Assembly: GCA_958430865.1 (NCBI GenBank)
Contig: CAUDNR010003557.1
Coordinates: 5,465-69,464 of the forward strand
From: Entrophospora sp. SA101
Taxonomy: Eukaryota > Glomeromycota > Glomeromycetes > Entrophosporales > Entrophosporaceae
DNA length: 64,000 bases
Reading direction: 5' to 3'
Below are positions 47,017 to 59,629 of the stretch, in pieces. Position numbers and translations under genes: made by a program. The notes beneath the pieces were generated by a model. The model searched no databases. It worked only from the letters and a program-made list of their open reading frames with translations, and had not been told where the DNA came from. How positions within the stretch are numbered: position 1 is the stretch's first letter; each line of letters starts with the position of its first letter.

Positions 47017-47518
47017 TTAATTTAACTTAATATATTTTATGAAAAAGTTTTCAAGACTATCTTCAATTGCATCCATTCCTCTTTTTCCACAATCACAATT
47101 ACTTTTATTACCATTGTTATTTACAGTGGGTGATTTTGATTTTGGTTCATTATTTGGTTCACTAACTGGTAATTCTTGATTATTATTATTGGTTTGTTGT
47201 GGTAAAAATGATTCTAAACTATCATTGGACAGCAGTTCATTTGTTGATTTTGTATCGTTGTTGTCTAATTGTCCTTTTGGTAATTCTAACCTTGTATCAT
47301 GGTTGTGTAATGGCCCTTGTATCATGGTTGTGAATTTCATTTGATGGTGATGCTGAAGGTGATGATGACAAATGTGATTCATTTGATGGATTATCATCAT
47401 TTATTGATGACAATGGTAAAGATGGTGACATTGATGTTGTTGATTTTACCAATACTTTTCCTGAGTTGACCTGATATGTTTGGTAATAACAAAACACCAC
47501 AATAAGCATAATGGACAT
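47017..47518 (-). pseudogene. Small secreted Asn/Ser-rich protein, broken by a 25-bp insertion
   Basis: The ATG at 47518 opens MSIMLIVVFCYYQTYQVNSG, a short hydrophobic signal-like leader, followed by a Ser/Pro/Asn-rich region to HNHDTR. The frame then ends at a stop unless 25 bp are discounted. A 17-bp word (CTTGTATCATGGTTGTG on the plus strand) occurs at 47291-47307 and again at 47316-47332 with 8 bp between. Removing one unit restores a frame running to NCDCGKRGMDAIEDSLENFF and the stop at 47017. A secretion signal, small size (~160 aa) and low complexity fit a candidate secreted protein, but no homologue is recognised. Confidence 0.5.
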
Positions 47519-47788
47519 CCTATTCTTGGAATTTCATTGGTTAAATTTTGTGACAATCAAATCCGAAATATCACACAAAACAAATTTCTGATTTGTTGCG
47601 AAAAATTAAAAATAGAAATAGTCATGGCCGATCAGAGATCACAAAAAAACATTCGGCCGGTTCATTAATTTTTAACAGTAATAGTAATAATTTTATATAT
47701 ATAGGACTTGTAGTTTGAAGTTAAAATCAAAATTAAATTGAATTTTAACATCAAATTTTAACAATCAAATCAAATTTTAATTGCCAAA
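47519..47788. promoter_or_regulatory. Divergent intergenic region
   Basis: 270 bp between the minus-strand secreted-protein ORF and the plus-strand transposase remnant. No specific motif is seen. Confidence 0.25.
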
Positions 47789-48713
47789 ATGAATGCAAAT
47801 AATGGTCCATGCAAAGTTAGAGGTTGTGATAAAAATGATCCTGATAAATATAAATTTAAGGTAAAACACAATATTGCAGTATTGATGCTACTGCTCATTA
47901 TAGTTATGATTGAGCCCAAAATGTTCATGTGCCACATTTAGATCAACAAGTAAGTAAAATCTATTACCTTAGTCTATGTAAATTTCATTTATTCAGTATT
48001 CAAGATGAAGCAGTAAGAGAACAAATTAATTATGTTCTTAATGAAGATGAAATTATAGGAAAAGGCCCCAATGGCACTCTTAGCATGATTTTTGATGGAA
48101 TCAAGAAATTGAATAAAGATGAAAAGCATTACTTGTGGTAATGCTGGTGGGCAGAATAAAATAACACTACAATTTGATTTTATTTATATTTGGTAATTTG
48201 TGGTTATTATTAAAGTATTGAATTGAATTTCACAATTCCTGGACATACTAAATTCAAGTGTGATGGCAATTTTGGCATGATTAAAAACTCTATAGAAGAA
48301 CAAGAGTAAATTGTCTGGATCATGTAGTAGATGTAATAAGAAAATCTAGTTCAGCTGGGTTAAATAAAGCACAGTGTTATGAAGGTGAAAAAGGATTTCA
48401 ATATTTAGATATTAAAGCAATTTTGGGAATTTATTTTAAGAAATTACCAAGCATACAGAAATATCAACATTTTCTTTTTGAAGCATCTAACTTTGGTGTG
48501 GTCAAAGTTCAGGAAATTGCTAATGGACCTTTTATTGAATCCAATTTATTGAAAATCAAAAAAGCAGATATTTTTGAAGAAATTAGAGCTTTGCCTATTT
48601 TGGTGTTAACACCGCTTACTTTGGATTACAAAAGACAAGAATATCTTTACCAGAATATTCATCCATTTGTGAAAGACAAATATAAAGATATTACTTGCCC
48701 CAATCCAGCATAA
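47789..48713 (+). pseudogene. DUF7869-type transposase, frameshifted
   Basis: It starts MNANNGPCKVRGCDKNDPDK and then shifts frame. It has HYSYD-TGA-AQNVHVPHLDQQ, KIYYLSLCKFHLFSI and ITCGNAGGQNK, then NFTIPGHTKFKCDGNFGMIK and YRRTRVNCLDHVVDVI. It ends GIYFKKLPSIQKYQHFLFEA ... DITCPNPA. The DxxxGQNKN-like block and the PGHTKFxxDxxFGxIK block are the hallmark of the DUF7869 family (RNase H-like, found in eukaryotic transposon proteins). At least three frameshifts and stops kill it. Its C-terminus matches the fragment at 15326-15600. It is convergent with the TGA-as-Trp locus C, 42 bp away. Confidence 0.65.
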
Positions 48714-48755
48714 AATGTAATTGAATAATTTTTATACTAAAATAAAATGACATAA

Positions 48756-50198
48756 TTAACTATTATGTTTTTTAATCCTCACTGTCTTAATAACTAAAAT
48801 AACTAGAAGACACAATAGTATTCCACAACCAACCATTCAATAAGTTTTCTCTCTCTTGTTCTTATTAAGTTGGTTTTCTAGTTGAGCCCTGGGAATTTTA
48901 TTCCATTTTTGATAGTAAGTTTCAGGATTTCTTATTTTTTCTGCAACTCATTCATCTTAGAAATTGATTGTTTTTTTTGGGGTCTGAATTGCCTTCATCA
49001 TTTTGCAATGTGAATCTAGGAAAAAGTAATATCAAAGATTCAGATATGGGATAAGTTTCACAATAACTTGAAGAATTTCTGTTTCTTTTCTTCATATTGT
49101 GTGGCCTTTTCATTAAGTTCACTTTTGATAGTAAAACCACCAGCAAATGATGCAGATTTCATTTTTTGTATAAGTTCTTGGCAGACTTCTCCAATTTGGT
49201 CTCAGGTTCCTTGGTCTGGGAAAACTTTTTCTCAATATACTTTTGATTCCTACACTTCCATAACCTTCTTTGTATTTAGGGACCACCCGCATATAAAATG
49301 GGGTGAATTTTGGGTGCCAATTGGTGGTATTGGTATACTAACTCTGTAGCCTTTTGGATTATAAGCCTTGACAACCTTTTTAACAACATCTCTAAGTACA
49401 GGTAAAATATCTGATCATTCTTGCCTAGTTATTTCTTCAAAAGTGTCAGCATGGTGTTTGGTACACAATGTTACATGAACTTTAGAATTTTGCCTTAAAA
49501 CCGCCCCAGCAGTTACACTTTTCCCTAGCTCAGAGACTTGAGATTTAAGCATTCCTTTTTTATTTAGTTCCATTTTGTCACACAAATAGCAAATTAGTTC
49601 ATTCCCTTCTGCACTTTTTGGACAAATATAACTAGGAGTATTATCATCTTTTCAAGTAAAGTGTTCATTTTGTTTACCTCTTGCAATTTGTTGGTGGAAA
49701 TTATGACTATACATGAAGTCGAAATTAAAACCCCAAAGTTGAAATGTTTTGACTTGAGGCAACTACATAGTAAAAATCAGTTTCAACCTTATTTCGACCC
49801 TATTTCAACCAGATCTGCAAATGGTTGAAATAGTTTCGACTTCATGTATAATTATGACATTGCAAGCATTTATATCCTTGACTAACTTCATAAGTGGTAA
49901 CATCCCAGTCCAACATAATTTTGCATTGAGGGCACCATATAGTAATGCTGTCTCATCTACTACTGCCTTTTTGATTAATAATTCTTGTCCTAAAAGGCCA
50001 ATCAAAATTTCTTTATTTTTAAGGTTTCTCTAATGATAATTTATTATTTCTTTATTGGTCAGCAGTATTTTCATCTAATTCTTTTTGAATCAAATTTTCA
50101 GAGCATTCTCAGCAACAAAATTGGTGGATCTCGTTTTCTTCATTTCATCAATTAATTTCTAAACCTTCTTTTATATTATTACATTCTTTTTTGGTCAT
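48756..50198 (-). pseudogene. Zinc-ribbon membrane protein(s), TGA = Trp (locus C)
   Basis: ORF 1 (50052-50198) starts MTKKECNNIKEGLEIN, has TGA-TGA and then FCC-TGA-ECSENL, and ends TAA. The next frame, from NFDWPFRTRI (50009), has knuckles CPQC and CLQC, and is interrupted at 49850 by a MITE. It resumes with QQIARGKQNEHFT-TGA-KDD, ICYLCDK,KVHVTLCTKHHADTF and TRQE-TGA-SDILPVLRD. After a TAG at 49252 come VY-TGA-EKVFPDQGT-TGA-DQIGE and KFFKLL-TGA. It ends NPETYYQKWNKIPRAQLENQ and KTY-TGA-MVGCGILLCLLVILVI, a transmembrane helix with basic residues after it, stop 48756. At least nine TGA codons sit at good Trp positions; TGG is used too. Frameshifts near 49000 and 50030 show decay. The function is unknown. 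Confidence 0.6.
49708..49850. mobile_element. 143-bp MITE with exact 8-bp TSD, inserted in locus C
   Basis: The perfect 17-bp inverted repeat TATACATGAAGTCGAAA is at both ends. The flanking direct repeat is ATTATGAC (49700-49707 and 49851-49858). Discounting the insert and one TSD copy restores the frame across KCLQCHN-FHQQIARGK of locus C. A half copy lies at 28442-28503. The 8-bp duplication suggests a hAT-type element. Confidence 0.9.
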
Positions 50199-50489
50199 GA
50201 TTACTTATTAATATAGTAAGTTTTAAGCAAAAAAAAAGAAGCCAATTCCAAGTGGAACATGTAGTATTGTTTTCATAAATATTACTGGGGAAGATAAAAA
50301 TAGGTAGTAAGTTGTTTTTTTAGATTTTGTTGTCCAAAGATTTTTGCATTTTATTATGTAACAATACATCATCATGATGCTTTCTTTTTCCAACATTTAT
50401 TATTTTTCTTTCTTCTTGTTAAATTTCATAGGTATTCTTTTCTTTTCTTAGATAAGCTTTCAGTGTATTGTGCAATCTGAGTTTCCTAT
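50199..50489. other. AT-rich spacer
   Basis: No gene or defined repeat is recognised between locus C and the LTR-like repeat. Confidence 0.4.
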
Positions 50490-51019
50490 TTAACAGGTTA
50501 TTTTGCATTCAACACACAGCCTATCTGCTGACTTATGGTCAAAGTTACTTTTATATGACACACAGCCTACTCGCTGACTTACGGTCACTAGTTTAATTAG
50601 CTAATTATATCCCAAAGGCATTCCCTTGAGACATATCTGAATAATTAAAAGGGTTCCCAACTAATAATTAAAGGTTGACCAGACCATTAATCATTAGAAG
50701 GCTTGGGGGGACAACCACACTGGGTTTATTAGTTACTTACAGTCAAAGACTATTTTATGTAAGGTTATATATTTATTAAGAGTTATTATTATGTTATTAT
50801 CATCAAGGTTGTTATCAACCATATTAACAATTGATTAATTCTTTTAACTTGGTCTAAAGCCAAGTGTATTTATACCTCTTGGGGCAGTACAAATAACATG
50901 ATGTGTGCTATTCTACTCTCCAATAATATGCTTATCAACTAATTACTAATTCTAAATAAATATTTACATCAGATGAGTAGGTTAATAAATATAAATATAG
51001 AAATATGAATAGGAATAAT
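50490..51019 (-). repeat. LTR-like repeat, third copy
   Basis: Homologous to 16302-16800, and to 16985-17480 without its MITE. It ends at GAATAGGAATAAT near 51019. Two direct copies of ACACACAGCCTA plus CGCTGACTTACGGTCA-like sequence lie at its left side (50510-50585). It provides the empty site for the MITE at 17011. Confidence 0.6.
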
Positions 51020-51050
51020 TATTTTAAAAACATATGGACATCCTATTCTT

Positions 51051-51245
51051 TCTTCAAAATACTTCTAATGGTGCTATAATTGTTGGGTTCCGTAGTAGAT
51101 CTGATGTAAATGAGTTTCATATTAACTATTTTGTCTAGACAAATATCATGATCGCATTACATTGTGATGTTAAGCAAACATTGTTGATCCCTGAAATCTT
51201 TGGTAACACCAATGTTCACTTTGTTTGGTTTTGTTGCATGCCCAT
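51051..51245 (-). pseudogene. Fragment of the MKLIYIRST repeat ORF
   Basis: On the minus strand, HATKPNKVNIGVTKDFRD (from about 51243) and, after a stop, MKLIYIRSTTEPNNYSTIRS with ILKKE then a stop. It is homologous to 14078-14300. The C-terminal half is missing. Confidence 0.6.
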
Positions 51246-51436
51246 ATAATATAATTTGACATGATCGACAATCGGGAATTTTAGAGATTAGTAATTATTA
51301 TTTATTATTATTATTATTGTTATTATTATTATCGCTAAAATTCAGGCCCCTGAAATTTTTATGTTACAGCAATCATGCCCCAAATACTGAAAAAATATAT
51401 TATAAACTAATTTATTATAAAAAACTTAAGAACAAG
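51246..51436. promoter_or_regulatory. Upstream region of the NDR kinase gene
   Basis: Short AT-rich leader with a (TTA)n microsatellite at about 51297-51332, starting only about 50 bp from the repeat fragment. The promoter must be compact or overlap the repeat. Confidence 0.4.
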
Positions 51437-53604
<2,168 letters not shown>

Positions 53605-54487
53605 ATAATAATTTATAGAAACTTAGAAAAATTTATTAAAAAAAGATATTATTATCATCATTTATTATTACCATTATTTCAATTATTAATTTATTTTTAA
53701 TTAATTATTTCATTTTTAATGTATATTTTTATTTTTTACATTTTAAAAAACAAAAAAAAAACAACAACTTTTCAAAAAAGGCTCTCGGCAAAAAGCAAAA
53801 AAAAAAAATTGGTTCGTTTCTATACATAATATTCCATTGTACGGTGCATCACCTTATATGTAGATCAAATTTATATAAAAATTAATATTACTAGCAGATC
53901 TTAGAGAACACATTTCTCTTTCTAAATTTCGTAATTTTTTTGCTGATTTCGGAGATTAAATTTTTAATATTTCTACGAGCAAATTTGAAAAAATCATGCA
54001 TGAAAGTAATGCAATCATGACTATTGATGATAATATTCTTTTCAATCTTTGATTTTTTTGGCTTTTATTAAAAAATCAGATTTGCAGATTTTTTGTCAAC
54101 AAGACGATGATAACTTGTTTATCATTGCTACAATTTATTACAAAAATGTCATCTATTATGTCCTCAATGTATTTATCAAGTGTAAGTGGAGAGAAGGTCT
54201 ATACAGTAACATGTAAATTCTGTGTCTAATAATGATGATAATAATGATAATGATGGTTATGATATTGATAATGGTCATGGAACAATCCTTATTAAAGATG
54301 ATAATAATTTCATCAAAAGGCAGTTTATTTAGAAACTTTTTCTTAACCAATTGATTACTAATCTATGAATGAATAGCAAGGCTCCCAAATCTGTATGTCC
54401 AACATAGAAAATTCTTTGTTCATCATGTTAAAATTATAAAATACAGATCTTTCGCTGATTTCATTCATCACCAATTAATTAACATAT
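53605..54487. other. 3' flank of the kinase gene, no gene
   Basis: AT-rich. A short minus-strand frame (54156-54350) is Ile/Asn-rich background. GAT/ATG microsatellite-like runs lie at about 54230-54310. Confidence 0.4.
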
Positions 54488-54545
54488 GTTACCGGAATTA
54501 GATTTTGAAGAAGATTTACTGACCGAATCTTTTAATTCCGGTAGG
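54488..54545. repeat. TTACCGG inverted repeat (third locus)
   Basis: GTTACCGGAATTA and TAATTCCGGTA face each other across ~30 bp. Same motif as at 18196-18256 and 25514-25545. Confidence 0.6.
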
Positions 54546-54708
54546 CTTATCCTATTCCATCACGTTTTGAGGAAATAAGGTGATGACCTTGTTACTAGAC
54601 AAATTCAAACGGAAAACTCTCCAAGTTCGCTATGATTATCATCTACAAAATAGGATATAACCTACCTCGTCCGTGCTATTATAGCATGGCAGCATAAATT
54701 AATTAACC

Positions 54709-55940
54709 ATGGGTAAAAAAACTGATCATAATAATAAGAATAAAAGAAAAGTACGTAAAAACAATTACTTGCGCCATTAAAACGAATTTTATTTATATAG
54801 ATTCGAATATCAGTCATAATGTTGATGCAAGCACTTCAGTAACAAATAATAAATTTAAACCAGAATAAGGCCTCTCAAGCAACACAATCACCCAACATAA
54901 ATGATATAGATATTGCAACAGCTAATAGAAATAATAAACTTGTGGCTGATGATACAACAATTCTTCTAGTGCAGAAGCTTTGTCTTTATCTCTCCATCAT
55001 CAACAACAACAACGTCAACAATAGTTTGTCATACTATTTTAAAATTAAGAGTAAACAGCTTCTGGTGATAATGGGCAGAATAAAAGAACAATACTACTCT
55101 TACCAAAAGTAAAAGGTATAATAAAGTAAACCAACAAGCTATCCGTAGAAGAGAATGGCATTAGTATAGGTATTTTAGACGCTATAATATATGAGAGTTC
55201 AACATCATCATCTAAGAACAAAACCTTTAAAAATTCTAAAGATAAGAAAAATAAAAAGATTGCTGGTGCTGATCATCAAGGATTAATGAAGCTAATGATT
55301 TTAAGAAATTTCTGAAATTAAGAATGATGGCAGTAGCGATGTTAAGAATAATATTGATAAGCCATCAAAATCTTTAATTCTTAATAAAAATTCGAATACT
55401 ACAGTGAAATCAAGTTATTCTAATAAGGGAAAAAGAACATTGAAGAAGCCCAGTACAGCAACTGAGCATCAACATAAATTTACATTTACCATTATATTTT
55501 TTAACAGATGTTGAAATCTTGGCAATCAATATTTTAATAAAAGCCGAGTCAACATTAAATCACACAGCTAACTCTGAAAAAGCACATCTTTATTTATTAA
55601 TGATGGCGGATCAACAGTTACAATCAACAAACAACCATTAATACACAAACTTGGTGGACCACCAAAATACAAAAAAAAAAGTTACAACCATTCTTTAAAT
55701 ATCCAAAAAGAAAAATAAATAAATGTTGTTTTGATAAATTGTTAAAAATTATGTGATAGATTTTTTTTTTTGGGTAATCAAAAATTTATTAAATTGAATA
55801 GAAAAGATAAATATGGATTTTTCTTAGTTGATACAAGTGTATTGACTGATTATCTAGGCATTATTGAAAAATCTATGGATTTTCGAACAATAAAGGCAAA
55901 GGATCAAAAGAATGAATATATGAAAATTTATGAATTTAAG
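54709..55940 (+). pseudogene. Bromodomain protein remnant (BRD7/9-like)
   Basis: ATG 54709 opens a basic MGKKTDHNNKNKRK that could splice (GTACGT ... TATATAG) into a Ser/Asn-rich frame (DSNISHNVDASTSVTNNKFK). Further pieces include SKNKTFKNSKDKKNKK and NKQPLIHKLGGPPKY. The frame at 55785-55920 reads KDKYGFFLVDTSVLTDYLGI, then IEKSMDFRTIKAKDQKNEYM. This matches the ZA loop and helix A of bromodomains (F.xPVD...VPDYxxxIxxPMDFxTI), with the usual Pro replaced. Stops and frameshifts separate the pieces and the BC region is absent, so it is a decayed gene. Bromodomains bind acetyl-lysine on histones. Confidence 0.5.
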
Positions 55941-57634
55941 ATCTTTTTTTAATAAACTATAATGACGATGACAAGTTAATTAATCATCATTGTTGACAAA
56001 TTTCATATTAGCAGTATATTTTTTACAAATATTTTTTTCATAATAATTGAAATGGTTTATATTACAAGATAATAATATTATATAGGATGAAGTTGACATA
56101 GATCATATTGATTGTATTAGATGTTACGTGATACTAATTAAGAAAATGACAATCAAGTTACATTATAATAACTTTTTCATCATGATCTGGTTCATTGAAA
56201 GTACTCTGAAGCAAATACTGGTAACAATGATCAGATGATAAAGGAATTTAAATTATTAATACCAATGTTTACATTAATTAACTTCATGGAAACTATATTT
56301 ATAGCTATCATGAAATAACTAGCCATTCATAAATAATTTTACTATTTATTTATTTACCTAATAGAAAATCTCGTAGTATGAACAGAAATAATATATTGGT
56401 AACACGTTCTAAGTTAAAACATCAAAATCAATCATATTTGTTTCTTTTATGTATCCTTTTGCGATTAATAAAGAGAGATAATTACATATTAATATGGCAA
56501 AATTAGTAATAATAAAAATTTGGATGAATTAAAATTATTACTACCTCTACTTTTACTTCAAAATTCATATCCACACCCACTACTATAAAGTTAGCAGTAA
56601 CAAATAGTTCTGGTATAATAATCAATGACTATTCAACAAAAAGAACAACAGCTTTGTATTTATTATTTATTTTATATGAACCTCCAATAATAAAATTTTT
56701 TATATTTATATATATACGATATGTATGTATTCAATTAGCAAAACATGTATCAAGAAACGAGATAAATTATAAAAGTTCCATGATGTCATTTAATGGAACA
56801 ACAAATGTCAAAATTGGTTATTGGTACAACATCAGCAATACAGCACAAAGTTCAGGAATAGAGCCAACAACTATTGTCACCTATTGGTCCACTTACTTCT
56901 GAATTTGGTGGTTCTTTGGAAAAGAATGTAATTATAATATATATTAAATATAATATAATAATATGCATATTGAGATTCATAAAAATAATGATTTTTATTT
57001 ATATTATTTATATTAGAATTAGCAGATATATGCGAAAATTGTCAAACCATTAATAATAACCAGGATAGCAAATTGAAGAGATGCCTTAACAGAAACTGTA
57101 TAATAATAATATTAGAATATACAATTAAATTTTTAATTTAAAATGAATAAGATTTTAACTCATCTTATTTTTATATATAGCATGTGCAAAGAAACAATTT
57201 CACAGACCATCCGATTTATGAAATAACAGTCATTAAAGACTTGTTATTCGGACACATACACACACACACACGCATTAATTGCACAAATTCATTCATCGCC
57301 TTTACCGATTAATACATATATATTACCTTAAGATATAATTGTATGAAAATAAATTAGCATATAAAACATTTGTTCATGATACCTTTGCTCCAAGAGTGTT
57401 TCAAATATATCCAATTTTTAATGAAAAAGGCTATTACCTTTCCTTTTAAATGATATTTTGTGTATTTTAAAGCATTTATTTACTTATTTACATGAAAGGT
57501 CTCAAATCATATTTTATATATTTTATACATTATATTTTGCGCCTCATACTTGTATAACCTGAGTGGTTTACTGCAAACACGTGATAACGTATCAGCTTTT
57601 TTAGAATAAAATAATATAAAGAATTCATAATATA
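55941..57634. other. Spacer, no gene identified
   Basis: It may contain further debris of the bromodomain gene (56480-56930 has mixed-composition frames). A (CA)n run lies at about 57253-57272. No other feature was seen. Confidence 0.4.
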
Positions 57635-57706
57635 TCCGCATTGGTCCAGTGGTTAGGATTTCGCGCTTTCACCGCGACGGCCGGGGTTCGATTCCCCGAT
57701 GCGGAA
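57635..57706 (+). tRNA. tRNA-Glu (UUC)
   Basis: The acceptor stem TCCGCAT pairs with ATGCGGA (57699-57705). The anticodon stem TCGCG/CGCGA encloses the loop CTTTCAC with anticodon TTC. The T arm is CGGGGTTCGATTCCCCG. The A box (TGGTCCAGTGG) and B box (GGTTCGATTCC) are intact. There is no intron. A T5 run at 57709-57713 can serve as pol III terminator. CCA is not encoded, as expected for a nuclear eukaryotic gene. Confidence 0.97.
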
Positions 57707-57708
57707 AA

Positions 57709-57713
57709 TTTTT
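57709..57713 (+). terminator. RNA polymerase III terminator
   Basis: TTTTT starting 3 nt after the tRNA-Glu 3' end. Confidence 0.7.
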
Positions 57714-58074
57714 GGCGAAATTAAAAATTTCTATCACTCTCTTAAACTTTTCCATTTGATTGTTTTACAAAATTCTCCGATTGTTGATCATGTCAAATAA
57801 TTGGCACTAATTGTTACAAATCCTCCGAACACGTGACACTAGGAAAAATATTGTAAATAATGTGATTCTCAAATAGTGATAACAGAAACTCTAGAATATG
57901 TTATCATTCATTCCAAAGCTTGGGGATTAGAGATAAATACGCACCCTCTCCCCCCTTCACTGCACAGTCTTTTTTCATTCCCATCTATATAAAACTCCGC
58001 ACACCCGTGACTATCACGTGATACTTTCCAAATGAAAATGGTGTGACTGACGTTATAAATTAATTTGTTATGTA
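57714..58074. other. Spacer after the tRNA
   Basis: No convincing gene. Contains a CACGTG-like CACGTGAT pair near 57830 and 58015, of unknown relevance. Confidence 0.35.
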
Positions 58075-58275
58075 ACAAAGAATTGATATTTTGTAAGAAA
58101 TATAAAGAATTAAATTTTATACTTAGCAAATGATATAAAGAATTAAATTTATTATTAACAAGAGATGATAAAGAATTATTTTGTAACAGGCAAGTAAAGA
58201 ATTGTTCACTTTATTAAGTGACAAGAGAATAAAGGATTATTTCTTTTTAATGGATACAAAGATTATTATAACAAA
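58075..58275. repeat. Degenerate tandem repeat around AAAGAATT
   Basis: AAAGAATT or AAAGGATT recurs about seven times at irregular 25-40-bp spacing, with ACAAGAGA/ACAGGCAA between units. Confidence 0.6.
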
Positions 58276-59315
58276 AGAACAAAAAAAGCAGACATAGAGG
58301 TTTATGTAATTGAAATTAGACATGTATCAAGAATTTTATTTCATTAAAAAATAAAAATCTCTATTATAAATTAACCTTAATTCCTAACTGATTAATTCTC
58401 TTGATAGATATGTTAGTTTAAAAACAATAAATACAATGGACTCTTATCTTAATCAACAATTATGAATATAAATTTTTTTTTGGTAATAATAATAATGGCA
58501 GTAGTATTTTTTATTAGTATCATGTGCAACCAATGAAGTACTTTGTTTCTCTAAGTGCATGCTATCATTCATTCCCAAGAGTAAGGTCACTTGCTGAAAC
58601 CTCTTAGTGACTGTCAAAGCTCTGTTGAAACTCTAATGAACAATTAGCAATACCTTGTCAAAACTCTGACAATTGACAACCCCCCCTAAATGCGAAACTC
58701 TGCCAAAACTCTAATAAACAATTAATGTGTAACCTATTGAAACTTCGTTGATTGATTTCTGGAGGAATTTTGCCCACAACCTTACCCAAGGGGAGGCACT
58801 TAGAGGGGATTGACTGTAAATAAATAATTGATTACCAAGCTTTTAAAATTTAAATTTACCATACCTTAATCATAACAACAAAGCATGTGCACCAGTGTTA
58901 CTGAGGGTTTTATACTATAGGTGTTGCTGCCCAAATTAAAAATCAAGAGCCCAAATCCCAAATTACTTTGTACATCTCAAATGTACAAATCCAAATGTAA
59001 ACCAACCTTCCTGCCCCTGCTTTCCTAATCAATAAGCATCTAGTGTAACAAAATGGTCCCCACAAATCCTGGGCACTTATTAATTTGGAGACAGAATACC
59101 ATGGGTGTACAAAGTAATTTGGGATTTGGCAGCATGTATAGTTTATACCAAGTGAAGTTAAAACATGTAAGTACTAAAAATAAAACAAGCAAGTTAGCAA
59201 GAAGCTTATGCAAAAAAAAAAAATCCAAGGTGTGACATTACAGTCAGGATTTTGAAAATTGATTATGGAAAAATCAGAAACCCCATGCTGATGGATTCAT
59301 ATATGTTACAAATAA
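58276..59315. other. Spacer with short direct repeats
   Basis: GAAACTCTAATGAACAATTA and AAAACTCTAATAAACAATTA occur ~70 bp apart near 58632 and 58702. No gene is recognised; the 60-codon frames on both strands near 59050-59230 overlap each other and look like chance. Confidence 0.4.
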
Positions 59316-59490
59316 GGTTGCTTGCCGAAACTAGGGAGTTTCGGCAGAATGGCGTATGCGAAACTGCCGAAATAGTTTCGGCAAATTGTTCTGAAACGCC
59401 GAAATGCCGAAAGTGCCGAAAGTGCCGAAATGCCGAAAGTGCCGAAAGTGCCGAAAGTGCCGAAAGTGCCGAAATGCTGAAAGTGCCTAT
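59316..59490. repeat. GCCGAAA(GT) minisatellite
   Basis: At least ten GCCGAAA units, mostly as GCCGAAAGT 9-mers, with inverted TTTCGGCA copies at the left, so the array can form hairpins. It stands out by its G+C content. Single GCCGAAAT words also occur in the MITE at 2032-2290. The right end is near an assembly gap. Confidence 0.85.
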
Positions 59491-59555
59491 AGCTGATTTT
59501 TATAATTGCTAGTAATATTTTAATATAGTTTCGCCATATTTTATTAACCTAGAGG

Positions 59556-59565
59556 NNNNNNNNNN
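59556..59565. other. Assembly gap (10 N)
   Basis: Ten N. Confidence 1.
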
Positions 59566-59629
59566 GAGTGAAAGTGGTAATTAATTACGTTAATTACGAA
59601 TTACGTATTTACGGTAATTAGCTAATTAC

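Noticed and set aside
48756..50198. Explaining the TGA codons as RIP or random decay
   Set aside because: RIP acts on CpA and would turn TGG into TAG or TAA on the coding strand more readily. Here nearly all extra stops are TGA at Trp-suited sites and the rest of the frame is conserved, so a code difference fits better. Mitochondrial or plasmid origin remains a weaker alternative.
57908..58129. 73-codon minus-strand ORF
   Set aside because: No domain and background composition; overlaps the tandem AAAGAATT repeat.
59330..59490. CRISPR-like array in the GCCGAAA region
   Set aside because: The repeats are contiguous 9-mers without spacers, in a eukaryotic genome; it is a minisatellite.
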